This document shows, piece after piece, positions 24,883 to 35,032 of a DNA stretch of 64,000 nt (its first letter is position 1; each line of letters starts with the position of its first letter). Location: NCBI RefSeq assembly GCF_025118155.1, contig NW_026251403.1, positions 277,001-341,000 of the forward strand, given 5' to 3'. A model generated the notes under the pieces. That model did no database searches, was not told the DNA's origin, and saw only the letters and a program-made list of their open reading frames with translations. The translations under genes and the position numbers were made by a program. The DNA comes from Cokeromyces recurvatus. Taxonomy: Eukaryota > Mucoromycota > Mucoromycetes > Mucorales > Mucoraceae.

Positions 24883-25180
24883 GTAGTACAATAAATCCAC
24901 TTTTTGATCCAGGCAAGAAATGACTTAACTAGGTTGTCCCTTTAAACTTGTTAGCAATATTTCCCCCCTTTCTTTCTCACCTTCTCTTCTTCTTCCTTTC
25001 CTTTACCTTTTTACCTCTTGTCCCGTAAGAGGGTTTTTAGATACTTTTTTTTTTCACATAATTTGAACTGACCTGAGCAATCCAATATAACAAAGATATT
25101 ATGCGCCCATAAGTCACTTTATAAATTTTAATTTATAAAAATAATAAAAATAAAAAATGTTTAATCGTAGTACAATAAAT
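24883..25180 (+). mobile_element. LINE tail, copy D, with 14-bp target-site duplication
   Basis: Body 24897-25166 encodes only the end of ORF2 (LLDPGRK-type C-terminus) and the 3' UTR. Flanked by GTAGTACAATAAAT at 24883-24896 and 25167-25180. The 3' end is AAATGTTTAATC and the hairpin CCTCTT-GTCCCGT-AAGAGG is present. It interrupts the end of the second Fanzor element. Confidence 0.82.
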
Positions 25181-25313
25181 AAACAAAAAAAAAAAAACCA
25201 ATATGATTGACAGTGTATACATCTATATTAGGCCTTGTATATTATATATGTGTTGTATACATATTTTTCTTAGAAAAAAAAACAAAATAAATACTTCATA
25301 AATAAAGGGTTGT

Positions 25314-25790
25314 TTATTTAGTGGCAGCCATGATTTTTGGAGCAGCCTATAATAAAAGGGGTCAATATCCATAACTTTAATACGAAATAACTACTTACAC
25401 AAGCATCAGCACAATGCATAAAGTGGAAAAACTCTTCAACACCTATAAAATAAATAAATATAAAAAGTCCTGACATTCGTATACATGTATATAAATATTA
25501 ATTTACAATTTTCACTTGAACCGTTTTCAACACGTTCATTACATTCATCAAGATGTTTCTTTAAAGCGGAACATTTCTCAGTACATTCTACAGATTAAAA
25601 TGAATATAAAATGGTTTATCTATAAACTATTTCATTTGTTACCTTCCATGATAGCTTCCTTAGGATCCTCGGGTTCTTCTTCTTCCTCTTCCTCTTCCTC
25701 GACAACTTCCTCTACGGGCTCTTCTTCTTGAGGCTCCTCATCAGCATAAATAGTAGGAATGAAGCTGGAAAAGAATTCAGAAAGTCCCAT
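25314..25790 (-). CDS. QCR6: ubiquinol-cytochrome c reductase hinge protein (complex III subunit 6)
   Basis: Exons 25790-25643, 25587-25507, 25442-25399, 25346-25314. The N-terminal part is very acidic with a poly-Glu run, ADEEPQ...EEEPEDPKEAIMEE, then the paired-Cys hairpin ECTEKCSALKKHLDEC...NCVEEFFHFMHCADAC and a short end AAPKIMAATK. The CX3C...CX3C pattern and acidic front are typical of the hinge protein that binds cytochrome c1 on the intermembrane side of complex III. The third exon must start at 25442 to restore the Cys before VEEFFHF. All expected Cys are present. Confidence 0.93.
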
Positions 25791-26030
25791 GTTTTGTGAT
25801 TAATGAAATTAAGAATTAGAGTGGGGTTGTTTGAAGTCAAAAGCAATAAAATTAAAAAAAAAAAATGTCAGGACAGTATTTTACCTGGGGATGCATTCCC
25901 AATTCTACATCATGACGTCGACAATTTTTTAAGAGTCGCCTTTTAGAGGTGTTTAAAAATTGGTTTCAAAAAAAAAAAAAAAAAGTAACAATGTATTTGA
26001 GCAATTTCGATCTCTTTTATCCTTGTCCAT

Positions 26031-26072
<42 letters not shown>

Positions 26073-26580
26073 AGAGTTATTCGTCATTAAAACAGCAAGT
26101 ATAAAGTTATGACGCATAGCTATTTTTTTTTCCTCTTCATTTTTGTATGTACAAGTTTCTGCTCTACATGAATTTCATTAATTATTAATTTATCCTTTGC
26201 AAATCATACATCTTTTTATTAAATCAATTAGTCCAATAACTTTATTGTAAGGTTTTACAGAGACAATTAATTCTTTAAATGTCTCTATTACCAAAAGACT
26301 TATGTTTATTCGTTTATGCTTTTTTCTTTTTTTTGATTTGATGTATAGTATCTAATAAAATTCTTAAACTTTAATGAAATCGAGGTGATTATATCCTAGA
26401 CTAATCTCATTTATCAGATTTTTCTTTTTGGGAGTTAATATTTGTGCGAATAAGGTTAAAGAAGCATTTATTCATATTTTCTGCTTATGAAATTGAAAAG
26501 AATTTTATTTTAAATTCCCTTTTTTTTCTTTCTTTCTTTTCTTTCCCTCTATTTATCATTATTATTATTATCTTTGAATA
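25791..26580. other. intergenic between QCR6 and TPP1-like gene
   Basis: Divergent promoter region. Poly-A at 25971-25984 and 26031-26070. No exon seen. Confidence 0.5.
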
Positions 26581-28133
26581 ATGACTGCTTCAAATATATT
26601 AAAATGGATACTTGACATTAAAGATAATCGATTTTTTGAAGTTCAATCAAGTCCAACAGAATTCCAAATAAAACAAGTACTGATTAAATCACTTTGTGTA
26701 AATACTTAATCTAATCGTTTCGATAAAGGTTGTCCATGCAAATATTCCAAAAGATTGGATTGAAATATTAGTTGTAGAGTTAATTAATGACGATTATGCT
26801 ATACCTGCCATTTTTGAGCCAGATGCTATAAGAACACAGCTTAGGTAAAATGGGAATTTTTTTTCTTTTTCTTGATGATTAACCAAAAAAAAAAAAAAAT
26901 AGTGTGCCGGATTTAAATAAAGAACATTTCAAAGAATTAAAAGACAAAGTTGTGGAAATTAGTAAACACATGATTGGTGTGTGTTGTGTTAACAATAAAG
27001 TATACCCATATTTGATTATATTAGAATTCAATTATGAGCCAAAGGCAGTAGAAAGGCCTTTTAGGAATGCACAATGTGTGTATAAGAATGATGAAATCAA
27101 AGAGTGGATCGATAATCTGAATCGTAGTGTACAACATCTTGATCGACCTTTGTCAACTTACTTCAAATCAAGAGGTAAAAGAACAAAAAAAAAACATGTA
27201 ACATTTTTCTCATTATATTTTATAGAATTAGGGAAAAAGTATCCAACTTTTAAACAAATTGAACCCATGTTGGAATTCATTTTATCTAAATTATACGAAA
27301 ATTTAAACAATGATTCTACGACAGTAACTAAACAATCAGTCAATCAACCATATTCGACAACAGAATTGTCAGTGGGAAAAGACGAAATGAGAAGAACGAA
27401 AGACGAAAGAAAGAGAACCCAAACTGAAAATTTAATAAAAAAGGATGTTAAACATGCATCAGTAACTTTACACGAAAAACAAGGATCGCAAACAAAAGTT
27501 GCACCAAAACAAAAGACCAATAAGCGTTCAATTATGGATGATATATTTGCAAATTATGATTATAAACCAAAGAAAAGAAAGGAGATAAACGCATCCATTT
27601 CACAACAAAGCGTAGCTGATAAAAAAGACGTTTCTAATGAAGCAGAAAGAACATCAAGACAACAACTTGGAAAGAAGAATGAACCTGAATTATCAAAACC
27701 AAATACAGAAGCTGCTTCACACTCTGAAAATACGATTAAGTCTACAATACCTAAATGTATCCATTTAATATCTGCTAAAGAGTATCAAAAAACAGTAGAA
27801 GCTCGATTTAATGCAATGACAATTATACCTGATGAAGAATGTATTATACCTTCTTCACAAATCTCTATAACGAAAACATCCGTAGAGAATAATCTAACAA
27901 CCACCTTAAATTCAAGCAATACTACTACCAATCATATACATTCAGGTAAACAAATCAAGAGGTTTTTATCTGATAACGACTTGAGAATAGAAGAATATCG
28001 ACTATCTTCACTATTAGATGTGTTATCTGATTTTAATATAGAATATGAGAAAATAATAATAGAATCCAATCCCTATAAAAAACGTAAACATTTTTCAAAA
28101 TTGAGAACAGTGAATGCCCTTTTGCATTTTTAA
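26581..28133 (+). CDS. putative TPP1/Tpz1-like shelterin OB-fold protein
   Basis: Exons 26581-26676, 26729-26844, 26903-27174, 27226-28133 give 463 residues; the 51-nt intron at 27175-27225 is in frame and could also be retained. The first ~170 residues alternate short beta-type strands with a helix: LKWILDIKD, DWIEILVVELINDDYAIPAIF, HMIGVCCVNNKVYPYLIILEF, then a helix. This order (conserved Trp at the start, OB barrel, terminal helix) resembles the TPP1/Est3 OB fold that links telomerase to the telomere. A Lys/Ser/Thr-rich linker follows and a conserved-looking C-terminal helical block (about the last 60 residues), as in Tpz1, which binds partners there. I cannot exclude another OB-fold protein. 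Confidence 0.45.
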
Positions 28134-28242
28134 TAGTTGCATAAAATAAAGTCACAATAGAATCCTTTAAGTGTTTTTTAATTTTTTTTTATAATTATTT
28201 TTTTTTTTTTATTTTTGGTGACAAAAAAAAAAAAAAAAAAAA

Positions 28243-28547
28243 ATGAAGGATCCAACACAAATAGAATTAAGAGATCCACCAAGAGATGGCATAACAAATA
28301 TTTGTTTTCATCCTGAAGACCCTAATATATTATTGGCTTCCTCTTGGGATAAGGTATTTTTTTATTATTACTGAATTCTAATTTTTATTTGTTAATAATG
28401 AAGCTTATTAGACATTACGAGTATATAACATTGAACAAAATGAGTTGATTAAAGTGTTCAATACCGACTCAGTCATTTTGGACTGCTGTTTTGGCAGCAA
28501 TGATACGGTTTATTTTGGAGGTTTAGATAAGAAAGTTAAAATGTATG

Positions 28548-28593
<46 letters not shown>

Positions 28594-29482
28594 CATGTAC
28601 TAACAGTTATAATTTAGGATTGATTTAAATACAAATACGGAAAAAGTGATTGGAACACATGATGAAGCCGTTAGTTGTGTATGCTGGGGAAAATTAACAA
28701 GTAATTATATATAAAGTAGAATATATATTTTAGATTTCTTATATTATTTGTAGATAAAATATATACTGGTTCTTGGGACAAGACACTTCGTATATGGGAT
28801 CCTTCTAAATTAACAGAAGAAAAAATATTTAAATTAGAGCACAAAGTTTATAGTATGGATGTGCAAAACGACAAATTAGCTATAGCAATGAGTGATCGTA
28901 AAACACTTATTTACAACATTTTAGACATGTCTTCAGTTTGGCAATCAAGAGAGACAACATTACGATACATGCTAAAATGTGTTCGTTTAATGCCAAACGG
29001 TGAAGGATATGCATGCTCTTCTATTGAAGGTCGAGTCGCCATAGAATATTTTGATATGACACCTGAAATACAATCAAAGAAGTATGCATTTAAATCCCAT
29101 CGTCAAACAATTAATGATAATGAAGTTGTGTATCCAGTTAATGCACTTGCATTTCATCCCAAGTAAGTTGAAACAATTGATAATGGTTCTAATTATGAAA
29201 TTGATTTTTTTTTCTTTTTTTTATAGGTATGGTACATTTGCATCAGGTGGATCAGATTGCGTAGTTTGTATTTGGGATGGTGTTCATCGAAAACGACTCA
29301 AGATGTTTCCAGGATATCCAGAAGAAATTGCAAAATTAGCTTTTTCACCTGATGGTAAAAAGTTAGCTATTGCTAGTAGTTATGTTTATGATGAAGGAGA
29401 ACGAGATCATGCTCCAGATACAATATTTATTAAGACTATTGAGGATAGTGATGTAGCCCCTCGAAACATACAGCGTACATAA
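28243..29482 (+). CDS. BUB3: mitotic checkpoint WD40 protein Bub3
   Basis: Exons 28243-28353, 28412-28542, 28618-28700, 28754-29162, 29227-29482 give 329 residues, the usual Bub3 length. WD repeats are visible: LLASSWDKTLRVYN, YFGGLDKKVKMID, IYTGSWDKTLRIWDP, FASGGSDCVVCIWDG. The block GRVAIEYFDMTPEIQSKKYA followed by FKSHR is diagnostic for Bub3. Bub3 binds phospho-MELT motifs of the kinetochore scaffold and recruits Bub1/Mad3. Intron 2 contains a C-run followed by a ~33-nt poly-T and a CTAAC branch-like sequence. No damage seen. Confidence 0.95.
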
Positions 29483-30440
29483 ATAATAATAATAATAATA
29501 ATAATAAAAGACCATAAAAAAAAACTTAATTAGAAACTTACATACTTGTTACGCGCTAGAAAAATTATGCTGTCGCGCTTTTAAAAATAAGATTGTGTGT
29601 TTGTTCTTTAGAGTGTCATTCCAGATTTAAATACAACGATATATGATCTAGCTTTCATATTTTCATATCTAGATTTATTATCCAGACATAAACACACTAA
29701 TAAATGCATATGGCTTTCATTAAATAATACCAAGAAACTTAACATCAATAAATGCAAAAGTACATTCACAAGACAAAATATACAAGAGCAATAACTATCA
29801 GCAACTGTATATTTAATTGATCAAGCTATATATTTGAATATCCTTGATTAACAAGAAGAATTAAAAAAATAATTCTCACAATATCTATTATTGGATCAAT
29901 ATATATATCAGGGACTATGCTTTAATTTCCATATAATAAAATTAAATTGTTATAATTTATAATAGTCAAACATAACAATCCAAATAATACCTACAGTATG
30001 ACTTAATATTGACGTCGTTATAAATATTTTATTATGAGTGTAAATTCATTTTTTTGTGCACTAGTACGGGTGTAGTCTAATGTACTATATTGCAAAAGTG
30101 AAGGCTAAGTAAGATACAATAGAGCCATCTTTGGACTGTGAGTTGAGAGAGATGCTTAAGAAGAGCATATATTAAAAAAAAGTTCAGAAGGTTGCTAAGG
30201 TAGCATATTTCGGATATATGAATTAGGAATGTTAGTGATAGTAGAAAGAAGTAAATACAACTATAGGCTAATTTATTACATAAAAAGGGTCTTAATAAGC
30301 TAGTATTGTCTATATGAGCAGATTTTAGTATTTCAGCAGGTGGCCATCATATAAATAAGTTACTTTCAATAGATTGCATTCATTTTTTTTAAAGCGCAAC
30401 AGCATTTTTTTTCCCAAAATGGGACAGCCAGCCAAGAAAA
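29483..30440. other. gene-free, left flank of DIRS element
   Basis: AT-rich; an AAT microsatellite at 29483-29507 lies just after the BUB3 stop. No exon is recognizable. Confidence 0.5.
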
Positions 30441-30490
30441 TATTGTTGGTCGTTCCTTCAACAATCCTTGTTGACTGCGACTCGGACTCC

Positions 30491-30604
30491 AATGTGGTAA
30501 CAAGCTCCAAGAGCCGCGCTTTATTTTCCTTTTATAGATAAAAAAATAATAATAAAAATAAAAAATATACTAGAATCCCCTTTTTCCCTTTATACCTTCA
30601 AAAG
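30491..30604 (+). repeat. DIRS left inverted terminal repeat
   Basis: Contains TGTGGTAACAAGCTCCAAG and, after an A-rich middle, ATACTAGAATCCCC; reverse complement of 34636-34749. Confidence 0.93.
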
Positions 30605-30625
30605 CCGCGCATTCGTGGAAAAATT

Positions 30626-31495
30626 ATGAGTGATATCAATTCAACTATTAGCAATGAACGAACATACACCCAAAGCGAAATGGAAGCAATTGTCCGAGAT
30701 GTCGTCAAAAAAATGGACATTGAGAAAGAAGAAAGAATCAATGGAGTCGAAATCCCAAGACAGGTCTCCGAGGAATTGGAAAACACTCCCACGCATCAAC
30801 TTACTGAAAATTTCAAAAAGTTTAGAAGAGAAACCCAACGATACGCTTTGGGAGAATGGACAACACCCGAGAAGATCAACAAATCAATTGCCCCTTATCT
30901 CAAAAAACACTCAACAGAAACAGCTTTGGTTGTCAACTCCATTTATAAAATCACAGAAAACACCAGATTCCAAGCAAAGGTTGCTATGGAAATCTTTGAA
31001 CAACTTCAATACGTCTTGGAAGAAGCAGACCATGACGAAGCAAAAGACATCATCAGCAGATGCAGGGAGCAAAGTCGACGACTGGCAGTCTTTGGGTTGG
31101 CCACAGCAAAAGCTCAAGAAAGAGAAGCAAAAGAATATTCAGACAAAGCACTTAACATCCCATTTAGTATCCGCCACCTGGAAACAACAGAAGAGGATAG
31201 TAAATCTAAGAACGCCTACAGTGACGAATTTCTTAACAAATACCACCAAGCCAACTTTGAACGAAAACTCGTTCAACAAGCCAGTAGTAATCGTGGAGGA
31301 GGACGAGGAAATGGATTCTCAAGTAGAGGATATCAACGAGGAAATAGAAGCTTCGGATATGGAAGAGGTAGTAACAGAGCACGAGGTGCTTTTTTTGGAC
31401 AGGGTACCTCACAACGGTGGGGAACCCCGCACAACAACAACTCAGCCCAACAACAATCACCCCACCAATCCAATCACACATCCAACCCCCAATAA
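30626..31495 (+). CDS. DIRS ORF1, Gag-like protein
   Basis: 289 residues, ATG start. The N-terminal half is charged and helical. The C-terminus is an RGG/Gly-Arg-rich tail (NRGGGRGNGFSSRGYQRG and SFGYGRGSNRARG), a typical nucleic-acid-binding feature of retroelement Gag proteins. It ends 5 nt before the ATG at 31501 of the RT frame, so the second ORF may be reached by reinitiation or frameshift. Confidence 0.75.
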   Translation: MSDINSTISNERTYTQSEMEAIVRDVVKKMDIEKEERINGVEIPRQVSEELENTPTHQLTENFKKFRRETQRYALGEWTTPEKINKSIAPYLKKHSTETALVVNSIYKITENTRFQAKVAMEIFEQLQYVLEEADHDEAKDIISRCREQSRRLAVFGLATAKAQEREAKEYSDKALNIPFSIRHLETTEEDSKSKNAYSDEFLNKYHQANFERKLVQQASSNRGGGRGNGFSSRGYQRGNRSFGYGRGSNRARGAFFGQGTSQRWGTPHNNNSAQQQSPHQSNHTSNPQ

Positions 31496-31500
31496 AATCA

Positions 31501-33435
31501 ATGACGAATTACAGCATCCCAGCAGACGGCATAGCGCCAGGGGGTCGACTACAACATTTTCTCAAGAATTGGCAGTCGATTACAAAACACCCATGGCCAT
31601 TGTCAGTGATACGAGAGGGTTATCAGATACCTTTGCTAAAAAAACCAACACCTTGGAGATTACGTCGTATAAAGCTAGACCAGATAGAACAATTGGCAGT
31701 GGACGAGGCAGTCAACAAATTTATCAAAGCGGGGATAATAGAGGTATCACCAACACAGAACACAGATTATTTATCCAATTTCTTCACAATACAGGAAGCG
31801 ACAAAACGTCGACCGATTTTGGATTGCCAAATGATCAACAACTATATCCAGTGTCATCACTTCAAGATGGAAGGGGTACCTGCATTGAGGGAAATCATCG
31901 AGAAAAACGATTTTATTTGCAAATTGGACCTAAAGGATGCTTATGTGGTCACCCCAATTCACCCAAACTCAAAGAAATACTTGACTTTCCAGAACAAAGG
32001 AGTTGTTTATCAGTACAAAACTCTAGCATTTGGGATGAGTGTCAGTCCCAGAGTATTCAGCAAAATGATGCGATTTGCAATAGAACCATTACGAATACAG
32101 GGAATACGCCTAGTATATTATTTAGACGACATATGTATTCTGGGTGCGACGAAGGAAGAGGCAACGAACCACACACAAATAGTACTGTCACATATGGAAT
32201 CATTGGGTTTCCTAATAAATTTCCAGAAGAGTGTCCTAATCCCCTTTCAACAACAGGAATTCCTAGGCTTCAAATTCAATACGAAGACCATGCAGATAGC
32301 AGTCCCAGGGAAGAAGATCTCAAAACTCATGGTTCGAACCAAACAAGCTATAAAAGCCACACCTCACCAATACAATTGTCGATGGTATGCCAGTATGATG
32401 GGGAAGATGACTTCCATGATTCCAGCCATCGGAGAAGCCCTGTTACACATCAGATACATGCAGAGGGATCTCTCCCTAACACTCAACAGACATCTACAGA
32501 ATTGGAATGCACCAATGACACTATCGGAGGACAGCAAGAAAGAACTGCAATGGTGGACAAGTTGGATGGTGAAGAAGAACGGCCTGCCAATAAAGAAATT
32601 AGCACCCAATCAACCGAAGGCGGCAACAATATATGTAGATGCGTCAGACCTAGGATGGGGTGTGAGCTCTGGCACGATGCAAACCACTGGAGCATGGACG
32701 AACGAAGAGAACACCATGTCAATCAATGCAAGGGAGCTGACAGCGATATATTTTGCTCTAAAACTACATGCCAAAGACTTCAAGAATCAACACATCAAAA
32801 TATTTACAGACAACATGACTGCTTTGAAATACAGCAGCAAGTCGGGAGGCACAGCATCTCGAACACTACAGGACCTAGCAGTGAAGATACAAAATCTATG
32901 CAACCACTACAATCTCAAAGTCGAATACGAACACATACCAGGACTGGAGAATATTCGAGCAGATTGGCTGAGCAGACAGCATCACACCGCAACAAAAAAC
33001 TTACTCTACGAGGCCCTATTACCGAAACGGCTATTTCGAATGATCAACCAGAGATGGGGTCCTTTAACAGTAGATGCATTTGCAGACAGGATGAACACCA
33101 AACTACCAATATTTTGGAGCATGCGACCAGATCCGGAGGCAGCAGCAACAGATGCTTTTCAACAAACGTGGAAAAAACAGGGAATGTACCTATTTCCTCC
33201 ATGGAAGTTCATACCGCAAGTGATGCAGATAATAAAACAGCAACGAATCCAGAAGGCAGTATTAATCACACCGTATTGGCCAACCCAGTTCTGGTTCCCG
33301 TCCTTATTGCAAATGAAACACATCAACAAACCTCTGATGTTCAAGATAAGAAGATGGAAGATGACCGCATGGCACTTATCTGCAACAAGAGGAAAACCGC
33401 TGGTCACTTGGAAGAGGACACAGTGGAATTTTTGA
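31501..33435 (+). CDS. DIRS ORF2: reverse transcriptase, RNase H, methyltransferase-like tail
   Basis: Open from 31417, first ATG at 31501. RT motifs: FICKLDLKDAYVVTPIHP (motif A), LAFGMSVSPRVFSKMM (motif B) and YYLDDICILG with the YLDD active site. RNase H: ATIYVDASDLGWGVSSG, the acidic SINARELTAIYFALK and FTDNMTALKY, then WLSRQ. The last ~140 residues (VDAFADRMNTKLPIFWS, FPPWKFIPQ, YWPTQFWFPSLLQM) correspond to the degenerate Dam-methyltransferase-like domain of DIRS1-type elements; its DPPY-like motif is FPPW. All key RT and RNase H acids are present. Confidence 0.9.
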   Translation: MTNYSIPADGIAPGGRLQHFLKNWQSITKHPWPLSVIREGYQIPLLKKPTPWRLRRIKLDQIEQLAVDEAVNKFIKAGIIEVSPTQNTDYLSNFFTIQEATKRRPILDCQMINNYIQCHHFKMEGVPALREIIEKNDFICKLDLKDAYVVTPIHPNSKKYLTFQNKGVVYQYKTLAFGMSVSPRVFSKMMRFAIEPLRIQGIRLVYYLDDICILGATKEEATNHTQIVLSHMESLGFLINFQKSVLIPFQQQEFLGFKFNTKTMQIAVPGKKISKLMVRTKQAIKATPHQYNCRWYASMMGKMTSMIPAIGEALLHIRYMQRDLSLTLNRHLQNWNAPMTLSEDSKKELQWWTSWMVKKNGLPIKKLAPNQPKAATIYVDASDLGWGVSSGTMQTTGAWTNEENTMSINARELTAIYFALKLHAKDFKNQHIKIFTDNMTALKYSSKSGGTASRTLQDLAVKIQNLCNHYNLKVEYEHIPGLENIRADWLSRQHHTATKNLLYEALLPKRLFRMINQRWGPLTVDAFADRMNTKLPIFWSMRPDPEAAATDAFQQTWKKQGMYLFPPWKFIPQVMQIIKQQRIQKAVLITPYWPTQFWFPSLLQMKHINKPLMFKIRRWKMTAWHLSATRGKPLVTWKRTQWNF

Positions 33436-34541
33436 CACATGCCCAGAGACGTAAAACACAAAAGAACTATAATACTGGGTGGAAAAAATGGTCACAATGG
33501 TGCGCAGCACAACCAGTACCAATACAGCCTACCACATACGACGAAGCCAATGTATTACGTTTTTTGTTAGAAAATCGACACTTTTCATACCAATACCTAA
33601 ATAGTTTGAGATCAGCTTTAGCATCTGTCTTTAAAGTGTTGCATCCAGAAAAGGGACCGTTAGCTGCAAAAGAACCCATAGTTGAATTCTTTAAAGCAAA
33701 ACGAAGATCAGAAGTCAACATTCCTACCAAGCAAAATCTCCAAACATGGGACACAAATATACTGGTGGACTATATCGCAAAAGAATGGCCAAAAAATCAA
33801 TCTATCGACTTATATGAATTACAACAAAAAACAATTTTATTGTTATGCTTGACGCCTATGGCAAGACCAAGATCAGATGTTGGCAGAGTGCAGTTTAGAG
33901 ATGTACAAATGGAGCTTAGAAACGAAGAACCAGTGTCAGTTCTTATACATTTCAGAGAAGCGAAAGAGACTCAAGTGAAATCTGTTATACTAGGATTGGC
34001 AGATGACAATGACATGTGCCTTGTTTCCACACTTTTCGACTTTTTACAAAGGTCGAGCCATCTTCGCAATAACCTTCCTATAGACCATAGTTTGTTTTTG
34101 GCATTCATTCTCGAACCAGACAAGGTGAAATCCGCTAGTCCTTCTACTGTAGCTACATGGGTTTCAAAAGCAATGGAAAAAGCGGGTATTGACACTAGTT
34201 CTTACAAACCACACTCTATCAGGTCAGCTTCAAGCACCAAAGCAGTTGAAAATGGAATAACGATTTCGGAGGTCAAACAACATGCTAATTGGAGTCATAA
34301 TTCCAATACATTTGAACGATATTACCTCAAGCCAAGCACGCAACTTAACGACAGCACCAGAATAGCAAACTCAATTGTTTCTATCAAAGGAAAAAATACC
34401 ACATTGGAGTCCGAGTCGCAGTCAACAAGGATTGTTGAAGGAACGACCAACAATACGTCCGTTGACGAAGACGAGGATGAAAATGTGGTAACAACCCGAC
34501 CCACATGGCTTTCTTGGCTACAAGAAACTTGGAAAAATTGA
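33354..34541 (+). CDS. DIRS ORF3: tyrosine recombinase
   Basis: From ATG 33354 it overlaps the end of the RT ORF by 82 bp in another frame. An N-terminal SAM-like part (FLTHAQRRKTQKNYNTGWKK) precedes the catalytic domain with RPRSDVGRVQFRD (first Arg), KPHSIRSAS (HxxR) and HANWSHNSNTFERYYL (His/Trp and nucleophile Tyr). Together these give the R-H-R-W-Y set of tyrosine recombinases. The C-terminal ~45 codons run through the internal complementary region, so part of the protein tail is fixed by the element's end sequences. The same frame is open back to 30630 (see findings). Confidence 0.88.
   Translation: MEDDRMALICNKRKTAGHLEEDTVEFLTHAQRRKTQKNYNTGWKKWSQWCAAQPVPIQPTTYDEANVLRFLLENRHFSYQYLNSLRSALASVFKVLHPEKGPLAAKEPIVEFFKAKRRSEVNIPTKQNLQTWDTNILVDYIAKEWPKNQSIDLYELQQKTILLLCLTPMARPRSDVGRVQFRDVQMELRNEEPVSVLIHFREAKETQVKSVILGLADDNDMCLVSTLFDFLQRSSHLRNNLPIDHSLFLAFILEPDKVKSASPSTVATWVSKAMEKAGIDTSSYKPHSIRSASSTKAVENGITISEVKQHANWSHNSNTFERYYLKPSTQLNDSTRIANSIVSIKGKNTTLESESQSTRIVEGTTNNTSVDEDEDENVVTTRPTWLSWLQETWKN
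34397..34493 (+). repeat. DIRS internal complementary region
   Basis: 34397-34455 complements 30441-30497 and 34453-34493 complements 34742-34778; the two halves overlap at the trinucleotide ATA, matching a circular junction. Confidence 0.9.
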
Positions 34542-34635
34542 TTCCAACTATCTTTTTATGTTTTACTTTTAATTCTATATTTATTTCATTCATGTTCCCC
34601 TCCCTTATATCAAAACCAATTGAGTTTTCTTCCGA

Positions 34636-34749
34636 CTTTTGAAGGTATAAAGGGAAAAAGGGGATTCTAGTATATTTTTTATTTTTATTATTATTTTTTT
34701 ATCTATAAAAGGAAAATAAAGCGCGGCTCTTGGAGCTTGTTACCACATT
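34636..34749 (-). repeat. DIRS right inverted terminal repeat
   Basis: Reverse complement of 30491-30604 over 114 bp. Confidence 0.93.
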
Positions 34750-34877
34750 TTCATCCTCGTCTTCGTCAACGGACGTATGGGACACTTATTTAGAAACAGG
34801 ACAACAAGTGAAAAGCAAAAATATTTGAGTAATCTGAACGGTTTTACACTTGTTGTTTTATGCTTGAATTATGAGCT

Positions 34878-34918
<41 letters not shown>

Positions 34919-35032
34919 CGCAACGAGACCATTTTTGTCTGGTTACCTTTTTGTCTGGCAAACTTTTTCAAGCATGATGTTCAATTTTCTTTAAGTTGCG
35001 TCTGTAAGATTTGCCACCCAAAGATAAAAAGA

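Larger units (their letters stand above)
30441..34778 (+). mobile_element. DIRS-type tyrosine-recombinase retrotransposon, near complete
   Basis: 4,338 bp. It has inverted terminal repeats of 114 bp (30491-30604 and 34636-34749) that are essentially identical. An internal complementary region at 34397-34493 equals the reverse complement of the left outer end (30441-30497) joined to that of the right outer end (34742-34778). This inverted-end plus internal-junction layout is diagnostic of DIRS elements, which replicate through a circular intermediate and integrate with a tyrosine recombinase, leaving no target duplication. Gag-like, RT/RNase H and recombinase frames are all open, so the copy may be recent or active. 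Confidence 0.93.

Noticed and set aside
32335..32350. GGTTCGAACC as a possible tRNA T-loop
   Set aside because: It lies in the RT frame of the DIRS element and no acceptor or anticodon stem can be formed around it. No tRNA was seen in the window.
30413..34790. ATGGGACA just outside both DIRS ends as a target-site duplication
   Set aside because: The two copies are not at equal distance from the ends (about 15 nt on the left, 0 on the right), and DIRS elements do not make target duplications; likely chance.
34882..34918. Poly-T next to the DIRS right end as a retro-tail
   Set aside because: It lies 100 bp outside the element border; DIRS elements have no poly(A) tail, and such tracts are common across the window.
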